Positions 46,401-53,873 of a stretch of DNA of 64,000 bases are shown one piece after another (position 1 is the first letter of the stretch; every line of letters starts with the position of its first letter). The notes under the pieces are model-generated. The model saw nothing but the letters and a program-made list of their open reading frames with translations. It did not search any database and had not been told where the DNA came from. This DNA comes from CAYPEK01 sp964409645. Lineage in GTDB: Bacteria; UBP15; UBA6099. Location: assembly GCA_964409645.1 (NCBI GenBank), contig CAYPEK010000002.1, positions 62,001-126,000 on the forward strand. The letters run 5' to 3'. Position numbers and translations under genes: made by a program.

Positions 46401-49400
46401 GCGTGGATGTTTATTATATTCTCACCTTCGTGAAGCGGATTGATGAATGTGATCTGACCGTTATCGCCGGATGTTTGGACCAATGTGCATCCTGAAGTTG
46501 TAACACAGGACGAATCGTTCCAGTTGACTCCGAAGCCGGTGTCTTCGATTTTAACTGTGATTACGGGCCTGTTTTCTCCGACAGTTTGGCCGTCGGTGTG
46601 CGAAATGAATGTAATCGCCGGAGGTGTGACGTCGATAGAAAAGACGGCGGTGCGCGTGATGGCGTTGCCCGCGAGGTCGGCTGTGGAAACCGATATTGTG
46701 TGGCTTCCGCTGCCGGAGAGCGAGACAGCGGCTCTGAATGTACTTGTTGTTTCGTCGTAAACAGCGGTAAGGTTTTCACCGTCGAGTGTGATGACGGTCG
46801 CAGAGACGTTCAGACCGGAGCCGCCCGTGTTGTCGGTTGCGACCACGACGATTTCCGCGGGCGGAGTTCCTACCATCTGCCCGTCGTGCGGCTCAATCGA
46901 TGTCACGGATGGGCTTTGGGTATCAAGTGTCACCGACGCTGTTTTCGTTATCGTTTCTGTACCGCGGATTGCTTCAGCGGTAATTGTGTTTGCACCTTCA
47001 ACAAGAGTTATTGTCGTTGCGAACGAGCCGTCGGAGGCGACTGCGACCGCGTTGCCGTTCACTGTCACGGTGACGCCGGGTGTGGCAATTCCGTTGACGG
47101 TGAGCGAGGCGTTATTTGTGATAAGGCCGTCCGCAGGTGAATTCAATGTGAGTGTCAGCGGGACGAAGATGTTGCTGCATTGCGCTGAGCAAGTGCTCGG
47201 ATTCACGCATGTGTCGGTGGTCTGGATGTTGTTGTCGTTGCAGTCGGTGTCGGCCGTACAGGCATACGGACACTGTTCGTGATTGCATGAGGACTGCGAT
47301 GTTCCGGGATTGAGACACGTGTCGGTTGTTTCCGGATTTGAGTCGTCGCATTCCGTGTCATTGAGACATGTTATGTTCTCATGTGAACATGCGGCGGTTG
47401 AGGCGCTTGCGTCGATGCAGATGTCAGCGGTGTGAGAGTTGTCATCGTCGCAGTCGATGTTGTTTCTGCAGGCGGTGCAGACGGCGGAAGTTGTTCCGCC
47501 GGCAACGCAGAAGATGGCTGGCGCGGTGCAGTCGGCGTCGATATTACATGCGATCAGCGTATGTGCGCACTCGGACTGAAGCGTTCCGGGATTTTCGCAC
47601 GTGTCGAGAGTCAGAGGATTTGAGTCGTCGCAGTTCGCGGCAGAGTTGCAGACGAAAGCGGTGTTCGTGCAGGTCGATTGAACTGTTCCCGGGTTTTCGC
47701 AAATGTCGAGAGTAAGCGGGATGCCGTCGTTGCATTCCCCGTCGTTAAGGCATCTGATCGTATTGTGTGAACAAGCCGCGGCGGCTGTGCTCTCATTTGA
47801 ACAAATATCTTCCGTATGCGCGTTGCCGTCGTCGCAGTCATCGTTGTTTCTGCACAATGAGCAGAGCGCGGAAGTTGTTCCGCCGTTTACGCAGAAACCG
47901 CCCTGCGCGGCACAATCCGCGTCAGAGTTGCAAGCGATCTGTGTATGGGCGCAGGCTGATGATGTAGTGCCGCCGTCCGAGCAAGTATCGATAGTCAGCG
48001 GATTCTGATCGTCGCAATCGTCGGCTGTATTGCACGCGATCAATGTATGCTGGCATGTCGCCGAAGTTGTTCCAACGTTTATGCATGTGTCGATAGTCAG
48101 CGGATTCGTATCAGCGCAGTCGGTGTCGGCGATGCATTGCATCGGATCGTTCGAACACGATGAATTGATTGTCCCCGGATTGTTGCACGCGTCCAGAGTC
48201 CACGGATTGCTGTCGTCGCATTCTGTGTTGTTTAAACATGCTATGGCGATATTGGTGCATGCTGCTGACGCTGTGCCTTCGTTGATGCACGTGTCTTCAG
48301 TATGGTCGTTTCCGTCGTTGCAATCCGCGCTCGACAAGCAGGCGGAGCAAATCGCGGTGGTTGTTCCTCCATCTACGCAGAATCTTCCCGGAGATGTGCA
48401 ATCCGTGTCAGTGTTACATGCAATCTGGATATGCGTGCATGAGGATTGCAGGGTGCCCGGATCAACGCATTTATCTATCGTCAGCGCGATTCCGTCGTCG
48501 CAATTCGCGTCTGTGTTGCATACAAAAGCGGTGTTCGTGCAGGTTGATTGGACTGTTCCCGGGTTTTCGCAAACATCGAGAGTCAACGGAACACTGTCGT
48601 CGCATTCTTCGTCGTTCAGGCACATGATCGCATTGTGCGTGCATGTAGCCGAGGCTGTGCTTCCGTCATTGCAGACGTCTTCGGTATGGGAGTCGCCGTC
48701 ATCGCAATCGCTGTTGTTTCTGCAAGCCGCGCACAGAGCGTTTGTTGTGCCGCCGTTAATGCAGAATTCAGCAGGGGGCGCGCAGTCGGTATTATTGTTG
48801 CAGGTAATCTGCGTGTGCGTGCATGAGGATTGCAGGGTGCCCGGATCGATACATTCATCTATAGTCAATGCGTCGCCGTCGTCGCAGTTTGCGGCCGAGT
48901 TGCAGGCGAATTGTGTGTTCGTGCAAGTTGACTGGACAGTTCCGGGATTTTCGCACTGGTCGATTGTTAGCGGATTGTCGTCATTGCATTCGCTGTCGCC
49001 AAAACATCTGATTTCATTATGTTCGCAGACGGCTGATGCGGTGTTTGCATTTGTGCAAATATCCTCTGTGTGATCGTCATTATCATTGCAATCGCTGTTA
49101 TTCCTGCACGCAGTACAAACGGACGAGACTGTTCCTCCGCCGATACAGAACTGATCGACAGCACAATCTTCGTCGGAATTGCAGGTTATCGAAGTGTGCG
49201 TGCAAGATGATTGGAGTGTTCCCGGATTTTCGCAACCGTCTATGGTAAGAGTGTTTCCGTCGTCGCAATCTGCGGCAGAGTTGCAGGCGAACTGTGTGTT
49301 CGTGCATGTTGACTGGACAGTTCCGGGATTTTCACATGAATCGATCGTAAGGGAATCATTATCGTCGCATTCGGAGTCATTCAGACATCTGATCGTGTCA

Positions 49401-52400
49401 TGAGAGCAGGAGGCGGTCGATGTATTGGCGTTATTGCAAATGTCATTTGTATGGTCGTTCGAGTCGTCACAGTCCGCGTTGTTTCTGCAGGCTGTACATA
49501 GTGCGGAGGTTGTCCCGCCGCCTATGCAGAATTGGTTCACGCCGCAATCCGCATCGCTGATACAAGCAATCTGCACATGAGAGCAGATTGACTGAACAGT
49601 GCCGCCGTTACTGCACGAGTCCAGAGTGAGCGGATTACTATCGGCGCAGTCGGTGTCGTCTATGCATTGAATCAGCGTGTGAACGCATGCAGCTTGCGCC
49701 GTTCCGCCGTTACTGCAAGTGTCTATAGTCAGCGGGTTGGTGTCGTCGCAGTCGGTGTCGGTGTTGCACGCGAGCGGGTCGTTCGAGCAGAACGCGTTTG
49801 CCGCGCCGGGATTGTTGCATTTGTCTAATGTCAACATATTGTTGTCGTTGCACTCGGAATCGTTGAAGCAGGCGATCTGATTGTGGGAACATGCGGCACT
49901 CACCGTTCCGCCGTTCGCGCATACGTCTTCAGTGTGTGTATCGCCGTCGTCACAGTCGGTGTTCGTATTGCATTCGATTACCGTGTTCACGCAATACGAT
50001 GCGCCCGTGCCCGGATTCACGCACGTGTCGAGAGTGAGAGGTTCGGCGTCGTCGCAATCCGTATTCGAGGAACAGGTTATCTTCACATACGATATATTTA
50101 AAACTATCGTCTTTGTATTGCCCGCTGCGTCCTCTGCGACTATGGCGATAGCGTTCGCTCCTTCATCGAGCGAAAGATTATTGTACGTCCATACTCCGCC
50201 GGCAATCGCAGCGGCGTTCCCGTTCACTTCAACCGACACCACGCCGCTCGTTGCGTCGGACACGGTCCCGGCGAGATTGATCGTCGCGGCGTTCACTTCT
50301 TGTCCGTCCGTGTGACTCGTGACCGCTACTGACGGCGCGGTCATATCGATTGTGAAATTCACGCTCTTTTGCGCCGCGCTGTTATTCGATGTGTCTTTGC
50401 AGTCAATTGTGACATTGTGTTGTCCGTCGGCCGGCGAAAGCGGGCAATTCACGGAAACTGCTGTCACGAGGCATTGCGATGTTACGTCCGTGCCGTCGAG
50501 CTTCACTACAACCGTCGCGGGATTTACCGCCACATTGTCCGAAAGCTCCGCCTCGACAGTGACCGGAACCGCGTTGAATAATTCTCCGGGAGTCGGCGAT
50601 TCGATATTAATCACAGGCGCTTCCGTGTCGCCGCCGCCATTGTTTACTATCACCTTTATTCTGTCGCTGAGGGTGTTTCGTCCGCGATGTCCGGTCAGTC
50701 TCGCCTCAACCTTTATCTCGAGCTGTCCTTCGGAATAGCTTGTCGTATTCAGGCTGAAAGTATAAACGCCTTGCTTTTTGTGGACGTTAGCCCGCGCCAC
50801 AACCTGACCGCCGGCGTATAGGACCAGCTCTCGCACGCTTCTGTTTCTTACCGAATATGTGACAATAACCGGAATTGTGCCGGATACCTCGTCGCCATCT
50901 TCCGGCGATGTTATTTCAAGCTCTCGATCGGATGCCGATGCCGTATCCACCTTAAAATTAACGCTCTTTCCGGCGGCCCTGTTGTTCGACGTATCCTTGC
51001 AGTCGATTGTCACCCGGTGGTGTCCGTCGTTCGGATTCAACAGACAGTTCACCGAAAGTGCGGTTACAGTGCACTGTGAAGTTACGTTTGCTCCGTCCAG
51101 CTTAACTATCACGGTCGCAGGATTCACCGCAACATTGTCCGACAACTCCGCCTCGACCAACATTGGCAAGGTATCGATTATTTCGCCGGGACTCGGTGAT
51201 TCGATGTCGATAACCGGCGGCTCTCGATCCGCGTGTATATTGTTCACAATAATTGTCACGCTGTCGGAGGAGGTATTGTGGTGATGTCCGCGTGTGTCCG
51301 CCTCGACCTTAATCGTTATGGGGCCGTCGTTATAAGCAGCCGTGTCGATATAAAACGTGTGAACGCCGGATTTCTTCTGTAGTTTTTCCTGTCTCGCCTC
51401 GTGCCCGTTGACATACAGTGTAAGAGAATGCACGTGGCCGCCTTCAACCGAATAATTCACAATGATCGGAATTATCCCGGAAACCTCTTCTCCCGCCTCG
51501 GGCGATTCTATTTCGACAACCGGACTGTGCGATCCCGCATCACCCACCATGAAATGCACGCTCTTCTGATCGGCGCTATTTCCGGATGTATCCTTGCAGT
51601 CGATAGTCAGATTGTGCGGGCCTTCATCCGGAGACAATACGCAGCTCACCGAAATATCTGTAACCACACACTGCGATGTTACATTCGTTCCGTCCAGTCT
51701 AACCGCCACCGACGACGGATCTACCGCTGCATTGTCGGACAGTTCGGCTGCGACCGATATCGGAGTTTCTTCGAATATTTCACCGGGTGCCGGCGACTCG
51801 ATTTCGATTCTTGGCCGTTCTCTGTCGGGACGTGTATTGTCTATATTCACATGGACGCTGTCGCTGACTGTGCCGCCGCCGTGTCCGTCCACTCTTGCCT
51901 CGACTTTTATTTCAAGCGGTCCGTTTGGAAAACCTTTTGTATTAAGATTGAAAGAATAAACGCCTGTTCTTTTATGAACATCAATCCTACCGACCTCCCG
52001 GCCCCCCGCATACAAAACCAATGTATGAATATTTCCGGAATCAACTTCATAATCGACAACCACGGGAACTGTTCCTGAAATCTCTTCTCCTTCATCCGGT
52101 GATGCTATTTCCACATCGGCGTTTTGACCTCCGCCCAATACGAAATTCACTCTTTTCTCCAACGCACTGTTATTCGATGTGTCTTTACAGCCGATCGTCA
52201 CATAATGCGCTCCGGCGGTGGGCGACAACGAACAACTAACCGATATAGCCGTGATCGTGCATTGCGATGTAACATTGGCATTATCGAGCCGTACTTCCAC
52301 ACTCGACGGATTTACAGCCACGTTGTCGGAAAGCTCCGCAAAAAATGACACCGGAGCGGAATCAATCGTTTCTCCTTGTTCGGGCGAAACAATATTAATC

Positions 52401-53374
52401 GTTGGCGCCACAACATCTATGGGTATATATGTAATTGTCAAATTAAAAGTTTTTTCATTTCCGGCGGCATCGCTGGCGGCCACCGAAATTAAATTCGTTC
52501 CCTCATCCAGCACGAAATTGTTCATCGACCAATTTCCGCCGTTCACTGCGGCCGTGGTTCCGTTCACCTCCACGGATGTCACGCCGCTCGTCGCGTCGCT
52601 CATTGTCCCGGCGAGATTTATCCTTTCAGTGTTCACGATCTGCCCGTTTGTATGACTTGTCACCGCCACGACAGGCGCGATCGTATCAATAGTGAAACTC
52701 ACACTTTTCTGCGCTGCTGAATTGTCCGACGTGTCTTTGCAGTCGATTGTAAGTACATGCGTGCCCTCTGACGGATTCAGTGAGCAACTTACCGACACAG
52801 CCGTAACGCTGCATTGCGAAGTCACTGCCGTTCCGTCCAGTTTCACGACAACCGACTCCGCGTTCACCGCGACATTGTCCGACAACTCGGCGGAAACCAA
52901 CACCGGTTTCGAAGAAAGCATCTCGTTCGATGCCGGCGACTCTATCGATATTAAAGGTTGCACAATGTCATCTGGTATTCCTTCGATATTTACCGTCACC
53001 GTATCAGTCGAACAATGCCCGCTGTTCTCATTCGCGGAACACGCTTGTACCTTTATCTCAAGCGGCCCGGCATTGTAGTTTGACGTGTTTAGATTGAAAG
53101 TGTATGCACCTTCTTTGAGATGCATATCGACTTGGGAGATAACATCACCAGCGGCGAATAATGTCAGCGAATGTACATGCCCGTTGTCAATCGAATACTG
53201 TGCCGCAACGGGTATTGTCCCGGACACTTCTTCACCTACTCCCGGAGATGTTATTACAATCACAGGCATGTGAGCGGCGAAAAGAATCCCTCCGAACAGA
53301 AAAAAGCCGCTCACGAGCAACAGGGCCAACACCAAGAAAAGCTTGCGCATTACCTTGCCATTCTGATTTCTCAT
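34481..53374 (-). CDS. Giant secreted repeat protein: Ig-like, Cys-rich, TIG, propeller and beta-helix modules
   Basis: 6297 residues from ATG 53374 (GGAG 6 bases upstream; an ATG 12 bases earlier overlaps it). Order by approximate residue: signal peptide 9-35 (RKLFLVLALLLVSGFFLFGG); Ig-like array 45-1100, alternating two module types; 30 Cys-rich units 1101-2068; Ig-like and FlgD-type modules with TIG/IPT folds 2080-3060; propeller-like part 3060-3420 (VGDLFTMDYAMP, GNLFISSMGESSVYKAQL); TIG folds 3420-3760; Ig-like repeats with a conserved Cys pair 3790-4540; five right-handed beta-helix modules 4540-6297, each opening like VTS-x-ADTGSGTLRSCID. No sortase, PEP-CTERM, type IX or autotransporter C-terminus is visible, so the export route past the inner membrane is unknown. 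Likely adhesin or surface/fimbrial scaffold. No accessory secretion gene is adjacent. One continuous frame of 18.9 kb argues that it is maintained by selection. Confidence 0.9.
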   Translation of the reverse strand: MRNQNGKVMRKLFLVLALLLVSGFFLFGGILFAAHMPVIVITSPGVGEEVSGTIPVAAQYSIDNGHVHSLTLFAAGDVISQVDMHLKEGAYTFNLNTSNYNAGPLEIKVQACSANENSGHCSTDTVTVNIEGIPDDIVQPLISIESPASNEMLSSKPVLVSAELSDNVAVNAESVVVKLDGTAVTSQCSVTAVSVSCSLNPSEGTHVLTIDCKDTSDNSAAQKSVSFTIDTIAPVVAVTSHTNGQIVNTERINLAGTMSDATSGVTSVEVNGTTAAVNGGNWSMNNFVLDEGTNLISVAASDAAGNEKTFNLTITYIPIDVVAPTINIVSPEQGETIDSAPVSFFAELSDNVAVNPSSVEVRLDNANVTSQCTITAISVSCSLSPTAGAHYVTIGCKDTSNNSALEKRVNFVLGGGQNADVEIASPDEGEEISGTVPVVVDYEVDSGNIHTLVLYAGGREVGRIDVHKRTGVYSFNLNTKGFPNGPLEIKVEARVDGHGGGTVSDSVHVNIDNTRPDRERPRIEIESPAPGEIFEETPISVAAELSDNAAVDPSSVAVRLDGTNVTSQCVVTDISVSCVLSPDEGPHNLTIDCKDTSGNSADQKSVHFMVGDAGSHSPVVEIESPEAGEEVSGIIPIIVNYSVEGGHVHSLTLYVNGHEARQEKLQKKSGVHTFYIDTAAYNDGPITIKVEADTRGHHHNTSSDSVTIIVNNIHADREPPVIDIESPSPGEIIDTLPMLVEAELSDNVAVNPATVIVKLDGANVTSQCTVTALSVNCLLNPNDGHHRVTIDCKDTSNNRAAGKSVNFKVDTASASDRELEITSPEDGDEVSGTIPVIVTYSVRNRSVRELVLYAGGQVVARANVHKKQGVYTFSLNTTSYSEGQLEIKVEARLTGHRGRNTLSDRIKVIVNNGGGDTEAPVINIESPTPGELFNAVPVTVEAELSDNVAVNPATVVVKLDGTDVTSQCLVTAVSVNCPLSPADGQHNVTIDCKDTSNNSAAQKSVNFTIDMTAPSVAVTSHTDGQEVNAATINLAGTVSDATSGVVSVEVNGNAAAIAGGVWTYNNLSLDEGANAIAIVAEDAAGNTKTIVLNISYVKITCSSNTDCDDAEPLTLDTCVNPGTGASYCVNTVIECNTNTDCDDGDTHTEDVCANGGTVSAACSHNQIACFNDSECNDNNMLTLDKCNNPGAANAFCSNDPLACNTDTDCDDTNPLTIDTCSNGGTAQAACVHTLIQCIDDTDCADSNPLTLDSCSNGGTVQSICSHVQIACISDADCGVNQFCIGGGTTSALCTACRNNADCDDSNDHTNDICNNANTSTASCSHDTIRCLNDSECDDNDSLTIDSCENPGTVQSTCTNTQFACNSAADCDDGNTLTIDGCENPGTLQSSCTHTSITCNSDEDCAVDQFCIGGGTVSSVCTACRNNSDCNDNDDHTEDICTNANTASAVCEHNEIRCFGDSECNDDNPLTIDQCENPGTVQSTCTNTQFACNSAANCDDGDALTIDECIDPGTLQSSCTHTQITCNNNTDCAPPAEFCINGGTTNALCAACRNNSDCDDGDSHTEDVCNDGSTASATCTHNAIMCLNDEECDDSVPLTLDVCENPGTVQSTCTNTAFVCNTDANCDDGIALTIDKCVDPGTLQSSCTHIQIACNTDTDCTSPGRFCVDGGTTTAICSACLSSADCNDGNDHTEDTCINEGTASAACTNIAIACLNNTECDDSNPWTLDACNNPGTINSSCSNDPMQCIADTDCADTNPLTIDTCINVGTTSATCQHTLIACNTADDCDDQNPLTIDTCSDGGTTSSACAHTQIACNSDADCAAQGGFCVNGGTTSALCSLCRNNDDCDDGNAHTEDICSNESTAAAACSHNTIRCLNDGECNDGIPLTLDICENPGTVQSTCTNTAFVCNSAANCDDSNPLTLDTCENPGTLQSECAHTLIACNIDADCTAPAIFCVAGGTTSAVCTACRNNIDCDDDNSHTADICIDASASTAACSHENITCLNDTECDDSNPETTDTCLNPGTSQSSCNHEQCPYACTADTDCNDNNIQTTDTCVNPSTCSAQCSNIFVPLTLTLNSPADGLITNNASLTVNGIATPGVTVTVNGNAVAVASDGSFATTITLVEGANTITAEAIRGTETITKTASVTLDTQSPSVTSIEPHDGQMVGTPPAEIVVVATDNTGGSGLNVSATVITLDGENLTAVYDETTSTFRAAVSLSGSGSHTISVSTADLAGNAITRTAVFSIDVTPPAITFISHTDGQTVGENRPVITVKIEDTGFGVNWNDSSCVTTSGCTLVQTSGDNGQITFINPLHEGENIINIHAVDLSPTPNAAEATIRINVNSTPPAISGLAVTPNLISPNNEGSAGVKDSAHITASISDSDGYTWKVEIRNNSEAVKTYTGEDSAVDLIWDGTDESGDPLPDGVYSIVLSAMDKSQFNHYAEAITEVTIDNTSPTVDIESPLDGENIQGTSFPAVIDATDSSTVEAVKIYIDGEFSAEAALDTGTTWRTEIDAQSLSSGNHTIGAVAIDAAGNPSATQTHQFVLNMMPPATTINSPDAGSWQKTNFTINVTNADASGSGLNVCYYRVLSNGTQTLGWTAYGCSTNPSITVGADTSNNCRNEGLNTCQVDFYDINNAGSSSPIISRQFSIDWSVPTAAIVAPIAGSIIGGTSAAVTVRAIDSAGPERVDLYIEDALFASSSVDTGNGIFKFAYNPQTVSAGSHTFNAIAFDKAGTPSASASVQITISHEMPFINSVYPQRGGFGDAVTILGSGLCANPNENIVRFGGVQAEVISGDSFMVTARVPAPEPGSVSMTKESGGNVSTTAGALSGPVTIQCGASTGNSFPFELTDQSGEASVVIPAGALPEDAVITVRRMLPKDNPANIPGGYAFGGGAFFTKSMVFNSPVTITLTLEQELTPGQELPMFFLDSEEDNQKWTATDIKGTVTSDGKHLTAQVPKFSAWVSGIPPRFTTYVCGDPGDVIMVIGEGFDMDHPDNNLFTFPGSATPEKGINAKTFRDLQYVTVRVPDTATSGNLEATVNGVPLTNAVPFTIGSGNDYPTPLIYATLSGISSSGFFSVAAVPTTIGDIYAADTKNIYHITNPSTKTLVSTLPASRRRMLMDMDIPLSHPERLYLTSAPDFTSIPKYDDAFLAAGGDAPIYYVQNTSSFPSEPQPLYELPPITITTSTDVPIPWISQGVSVAPDSSPASIVGDLFTMDYAMPQIAPFNIGRVDINQSTGESVGVGQGFTNFNPGTFFVTDIAFSNNGNSLYGAIFSHTVTDDSELPCIMDNTTVGCGTIEKIDTTSSALSCIISDISTPTGIAVGPESSSDSVVKGNLFISSMGESSVYKAQLDPATGNAVGGWARYSCGVPAANRISFDHAGNAYITSSNPHANSGNIFKLLAPSQSITPSITSIGYPTQCPRDNIHIFGNNFLAAQGASYVAYRDGTDYIPITSEYIVNWSDTDIELKLPPALLSMTTKEIKVRVENQFSNAVVVNIDVPQITSITPAELYITDSTGVFNEVTISGTNFTSGSNDFISFPSVTPPNQFKYEKITPTDSRVNAWTSTEIRIKLFGSIFPAATPGATSGDISFCDDITPTHIDVKPVISIVSTFTPTIGKTCSISDTHEYAGTNYMFQVIGQAFTNGFDSISYENPVLYFGSYSAHDSSYDPDYSPGYAYNSISGLVPGIGYGLVPNIPYGRYEVKLSKDGFDSINTPADPILFEIFGVKPTDYAKTSPGIYNLIFNTSRADTKPIKINLNGADYNLTADSSSNATIPGVSIINGVNTYTASSDTECNGSVTGTFDPRPSIGSCTFTPSSANPGDSVTLNCVNAQDPFSKNLAVSFTDSDGIFTPSGTISLDSIGGNAFQKTLTLVKPLTAGSRTITINAINTEDIPAIPVTATLAINNVAPVFSLCTLNPDNGDPGASINADCYVDDDNGNSDVTEVRIISADNIFNTGASNNLTHGTDNHWYFTGMIVKAVKGKPYNITFSATDSKPTTVNSSAITFTVNNLPPVITTGSCGFGTTNANPGQFVVLTCNMTDPNGTSDITSANFVDTEGVFSTAGSTIPLSLISGTTWKTATLTIKNVTGKSYNFTVNASDGLLSDTEPASININNVPPTISCSNFSPVQGIPETTLVDLTCTVTDANGDTISTVYISKDNGVFTPPIAGADIQLNNTSVSTWSVTGLQIARTPHDAKTIAIYATDITSAINSTSKTFTVQNGPPDPPVCNFSSLSGIKGDVISVNCEADDKNTAADITRVYINDALGIFEHTGTQLDLTKSVDKWVNSTITVKILTAGEYAFSVVSSDGAFTNSSNYTFRTNNILPVFDTCTFTPNSALPGANINISCHVTDTDGGLTSAGSSVSIDATSVPFNSVTLTRTAASTNYSAYYTGTIAVKGVPAATYTVNFTAIDKDGGADHKGYTFTVINSSPVIGTCSPVTGDIHQQVTISCQISDINNDTLTVTLDDSANDIFAETNPITLNPDGLGNYTASVTVNEKQGDFTYIVNAIDIPGNQIAKQMQFKVDMCPGYSVTSNSDEQFAKYSLRMCIAKAGIASTPQTVTFNLPPASTFIEVASPITISGSTGMTIDGSISGSAGVIVRKKSGSCATGCDGIVLSSNGNTLKNLKISGFDYTGKAGIAVTGNNNTVIGNWIGTENGTDATPNYYGIALSGTAQNNTIGNNTANGVNAIVFNASHGVTIGSGASRAKINYNQIYGNGGLGIKLESGANGGIAAPAIRSLMNSATSGYLKALVNVPVCAAAPCTVEIYETGENSILEDPSGAGEGYKILISSQCSGTGNCVIDNIPIPNSTTKSITATVTDSTGNTSQFANNYGTNNCTVTSNADTGDWTLRSCIDTANTSAGTKIVFDPSVTQVNIQTALPYLTGDRTEIEGNTSGGDPATKIVGLGPDSSTTFYGLNIQSKDVKLSHLIILGFKVGLSTFGDTADNAIIEDNWIGTADGTSLPATALRVGNGIINGTNHSTTHDSANIIRRNVISGSTNVNLTLYNCAACTIADNMIGVNAAGTALLDATGSNACIYARGINTRDTISGNVIGGCTYGIYFESTSQSTISNNFIGISQAGADIHNKKGIFIYAQSSDNTISNNTIAYNDDDAGYGGGIYVYPNNNHTRITQNRIYENTGAGIVFGAYIPSPNDDIKPPVIDNIVKSGGNYTISYTIPENSRCTSAQTCTAELFLVDNTSSPTVSPDESKTGEAFRYVDHSLNLQCPAAPATCVLTFSVSEASLPTTSTAITMTLTDSEGNTSTFAQNHLIDDDCEVTSSADTGSGTLRSCIDMANTFPGTKIVFDPSVTQVNIQTALPYLTGDRTEIEGNTSGGDPATKIVGLGPDSSTTFYGLNIQSKDVKLSHLIILGFKVGLSTFGDTADNAIIEDNWIGTADGTSLPATALRVGNGIINGTNHSTTHDSANIIRRNVISGSTNVNLTLYNCAACTIADNMIGVNAAGTALLDATGSNACIYARGINTRDTISGNVIGGCTYGIYFESTSQSTISNNFIGISPAGADIHNKRGLFIYSQSSDNTISNNSIAYNNDATGFGGGIYVSANNNHNTFTKNRIYENTGAGIVFEAYNPSPNDGIQPPVIQTIFDNGNGLYTINVHFPDGIDCTSGSNGCKVELFIADGPHESPKILADSTGYGEGFLYVNHTPESELTSFCSLSSNCYLVINNVNLRQVSRYSSYLTATITDSAGNTSTYAANYEIPNVCPDLMVRSSADRGSETLRSCLATKDLLDNSAISFNDYPVGEVINLKTTLPSFTKSNITIDGGNKNIILDGSGITAIGGVGLNILTSNNVVKNLEFRNFPAVGIYIGNSGSTTTDNLVQNCKIHHNGSLSTAGGGISLFGSGVVRNTLSQNSIYENNGPGIKLSMSANASAPPPVIETVTKGTDGKYLIKVDIPLQDNCMNGPKGLCKVEIFAANDPTSNVVLDPTGSGEGYMYVTSYTTLSNCDSTYCYMYISSVDVSSINKYSTHITATVTDSYGNTSPYAANFALPYHCPDNKVTSSSDTTESGTLRSCMYSGSLANGNSIDFSALAVGTVISIQTALPIFDKSSITIDGGSGRNIVLDGTLYTASGGAGLRINTSSNVVKNLEIRNFPAAGIAMGNSGSTTTDNLVQSCKIHHNGALTTAGGGVTLYGAGVVRNKITQNSIYENNGPGIKLSSGANGSLSAPTIVSITKTATNYVITASVASTATCSAALPCKVEFFLADDTSIPVAADTTSGEGYKYLDYLSFTTAGVSLTKNILISSVSSTSHTLSATLTDGNGNTSPFAVNMTLP
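36873..37458. repeat. 586-bp perfect direct repeat, copy 1
   Basis: Identical by eye to 38187-38772 over all 586 bases (offset 1314 bp), within two beta-helix modules. Flanks have scattered differences at once, for example at 36872 and 37459. Confidence 0.85.
38187..38772. repeat. 586-bp perfect direct repeat, copy 2
   Basis: Second copy of the 36873-37458 repeat in the same orientation. Both copies keep the reading frame (1314 bp is 438 codons). Confidence 0.85.
47171..50074 (-). repeat. Thirty Cys-rich units in a four-unit super-repeat
   Basis: Units of about 34 residues follow C-x4-DC-DD-x-N-x-LTID-x-C-x-NPGT-x-QS-x-C; shorter units of about 26 read C-x-x-D-x-DC-x5-FC-x-x-GGTTSALC. From unit 7 on they recur in the order CRNN..HTED / CLND..ENPGTVQSTC / CN..PGTLQSSC / short unit, five times with one variant block. 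Each unit has four Cys (three or four in the short type), expected to form disulfides outside the cell. The acidic D-x-DCDD runs could bind calcium. Confidence 0.8.
50090..53260 (-). repeat. Alternating Ig-like repeat array encoded in the giant gene
   Basis: Four copies of type A (hydrophobic strand ending in VYTFNLNT-x-SY-x-x-GPLEIKVEA-like) alternate with five copies of type B (AELSDNVAVNPSSVxVRLDG then VTSQC and VTIDCKDTSNNS). Two type C modules (SHTDGQ-x-V-N, then DEGANAIAIVAEDAAGN) interrupt or end the array. Type B has a conserved Cys triplet, likely a disulfide plus one free or paired Cys. Repeat identity is high but DNA differs between copies, so the array is old relative to the beta-helix duplication. 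Confidence 0.75.
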
Positions 53375-53873
53375 AGATAACTCCATCTGATTTTTAGGTT
53401 TATTAATTAATAATGTTCATGGCCTGAACCGGCCAATTTCATACAATTTTTAACGAAATGATCTATTTAATTCAGGGGAATATTACATCATGAACTAAGA
53501 AATGGTCAATAAAAGATTTTATAAAATTGCCGCTTAAAAACAAGCAAACTATTGTTTTTGTTTGCGCTTTTTTCGAGCGCTGTTTGTTTTTGTCGAAAAT
53601 ATCCTTTGTGTTGTTAGTTGGTATTTACGATCTGTAAATCTAAGTGTGGTATTTCAGCAACTAATTAAGGTGGTACAGAAATTTATAAGGATAATAATAT
53701 ATATGTTTAAGACTATGGTGTTAATATGTAAATTAGGCTTGTTCTGACCGAAGGATTCCATTCTAAAATTCTAGTAAAACAATCAATTAAGTAATATATT
53801 TTGCGACTGCTTGCAAAAATATGTTGGATATGCAATAATAAATGTTGTAATAACAACAATTAAGGAGGGCGAT
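53375..53873. other. AT-rich divergent intergenic region
   Basis: About 500 bp between the giant gene (minus) and the TIM-barrel gene (plus), clearly more AT-rich than the coding flanks. It holds small hairpins (GCAAAC 53544-53549 with GTTTGC 53560-53565; GCGCT 53564-53568 with AGCGC 53576-53580) and a promoter candidate at 53811-53839. Short open frames in it lack ribosome sites. It probably contains the regulatory region of both flanking genes. Confidence 0.55.
53811..53839 (+). promoter_or_regulatory. Promoter candidate for the kinase/dehydrogenase cluster
   Basis: TTGCAA at 53811-53816 and AATAAT at 53834-53839 with an exact 17-bp spacer, 34 bases before ATG 53874 and its GGAGGG site. 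The -10 matches five of six positions, the -35 four of six. Confidence 0.5.

Noticed and set aside
53562..53747. 61-codon hydrophobic frame in the AT-rich spacer
   Set aside because: TTG start without a ribosome site in AT-rich DNA, where hydrophobic frames arise by chance.
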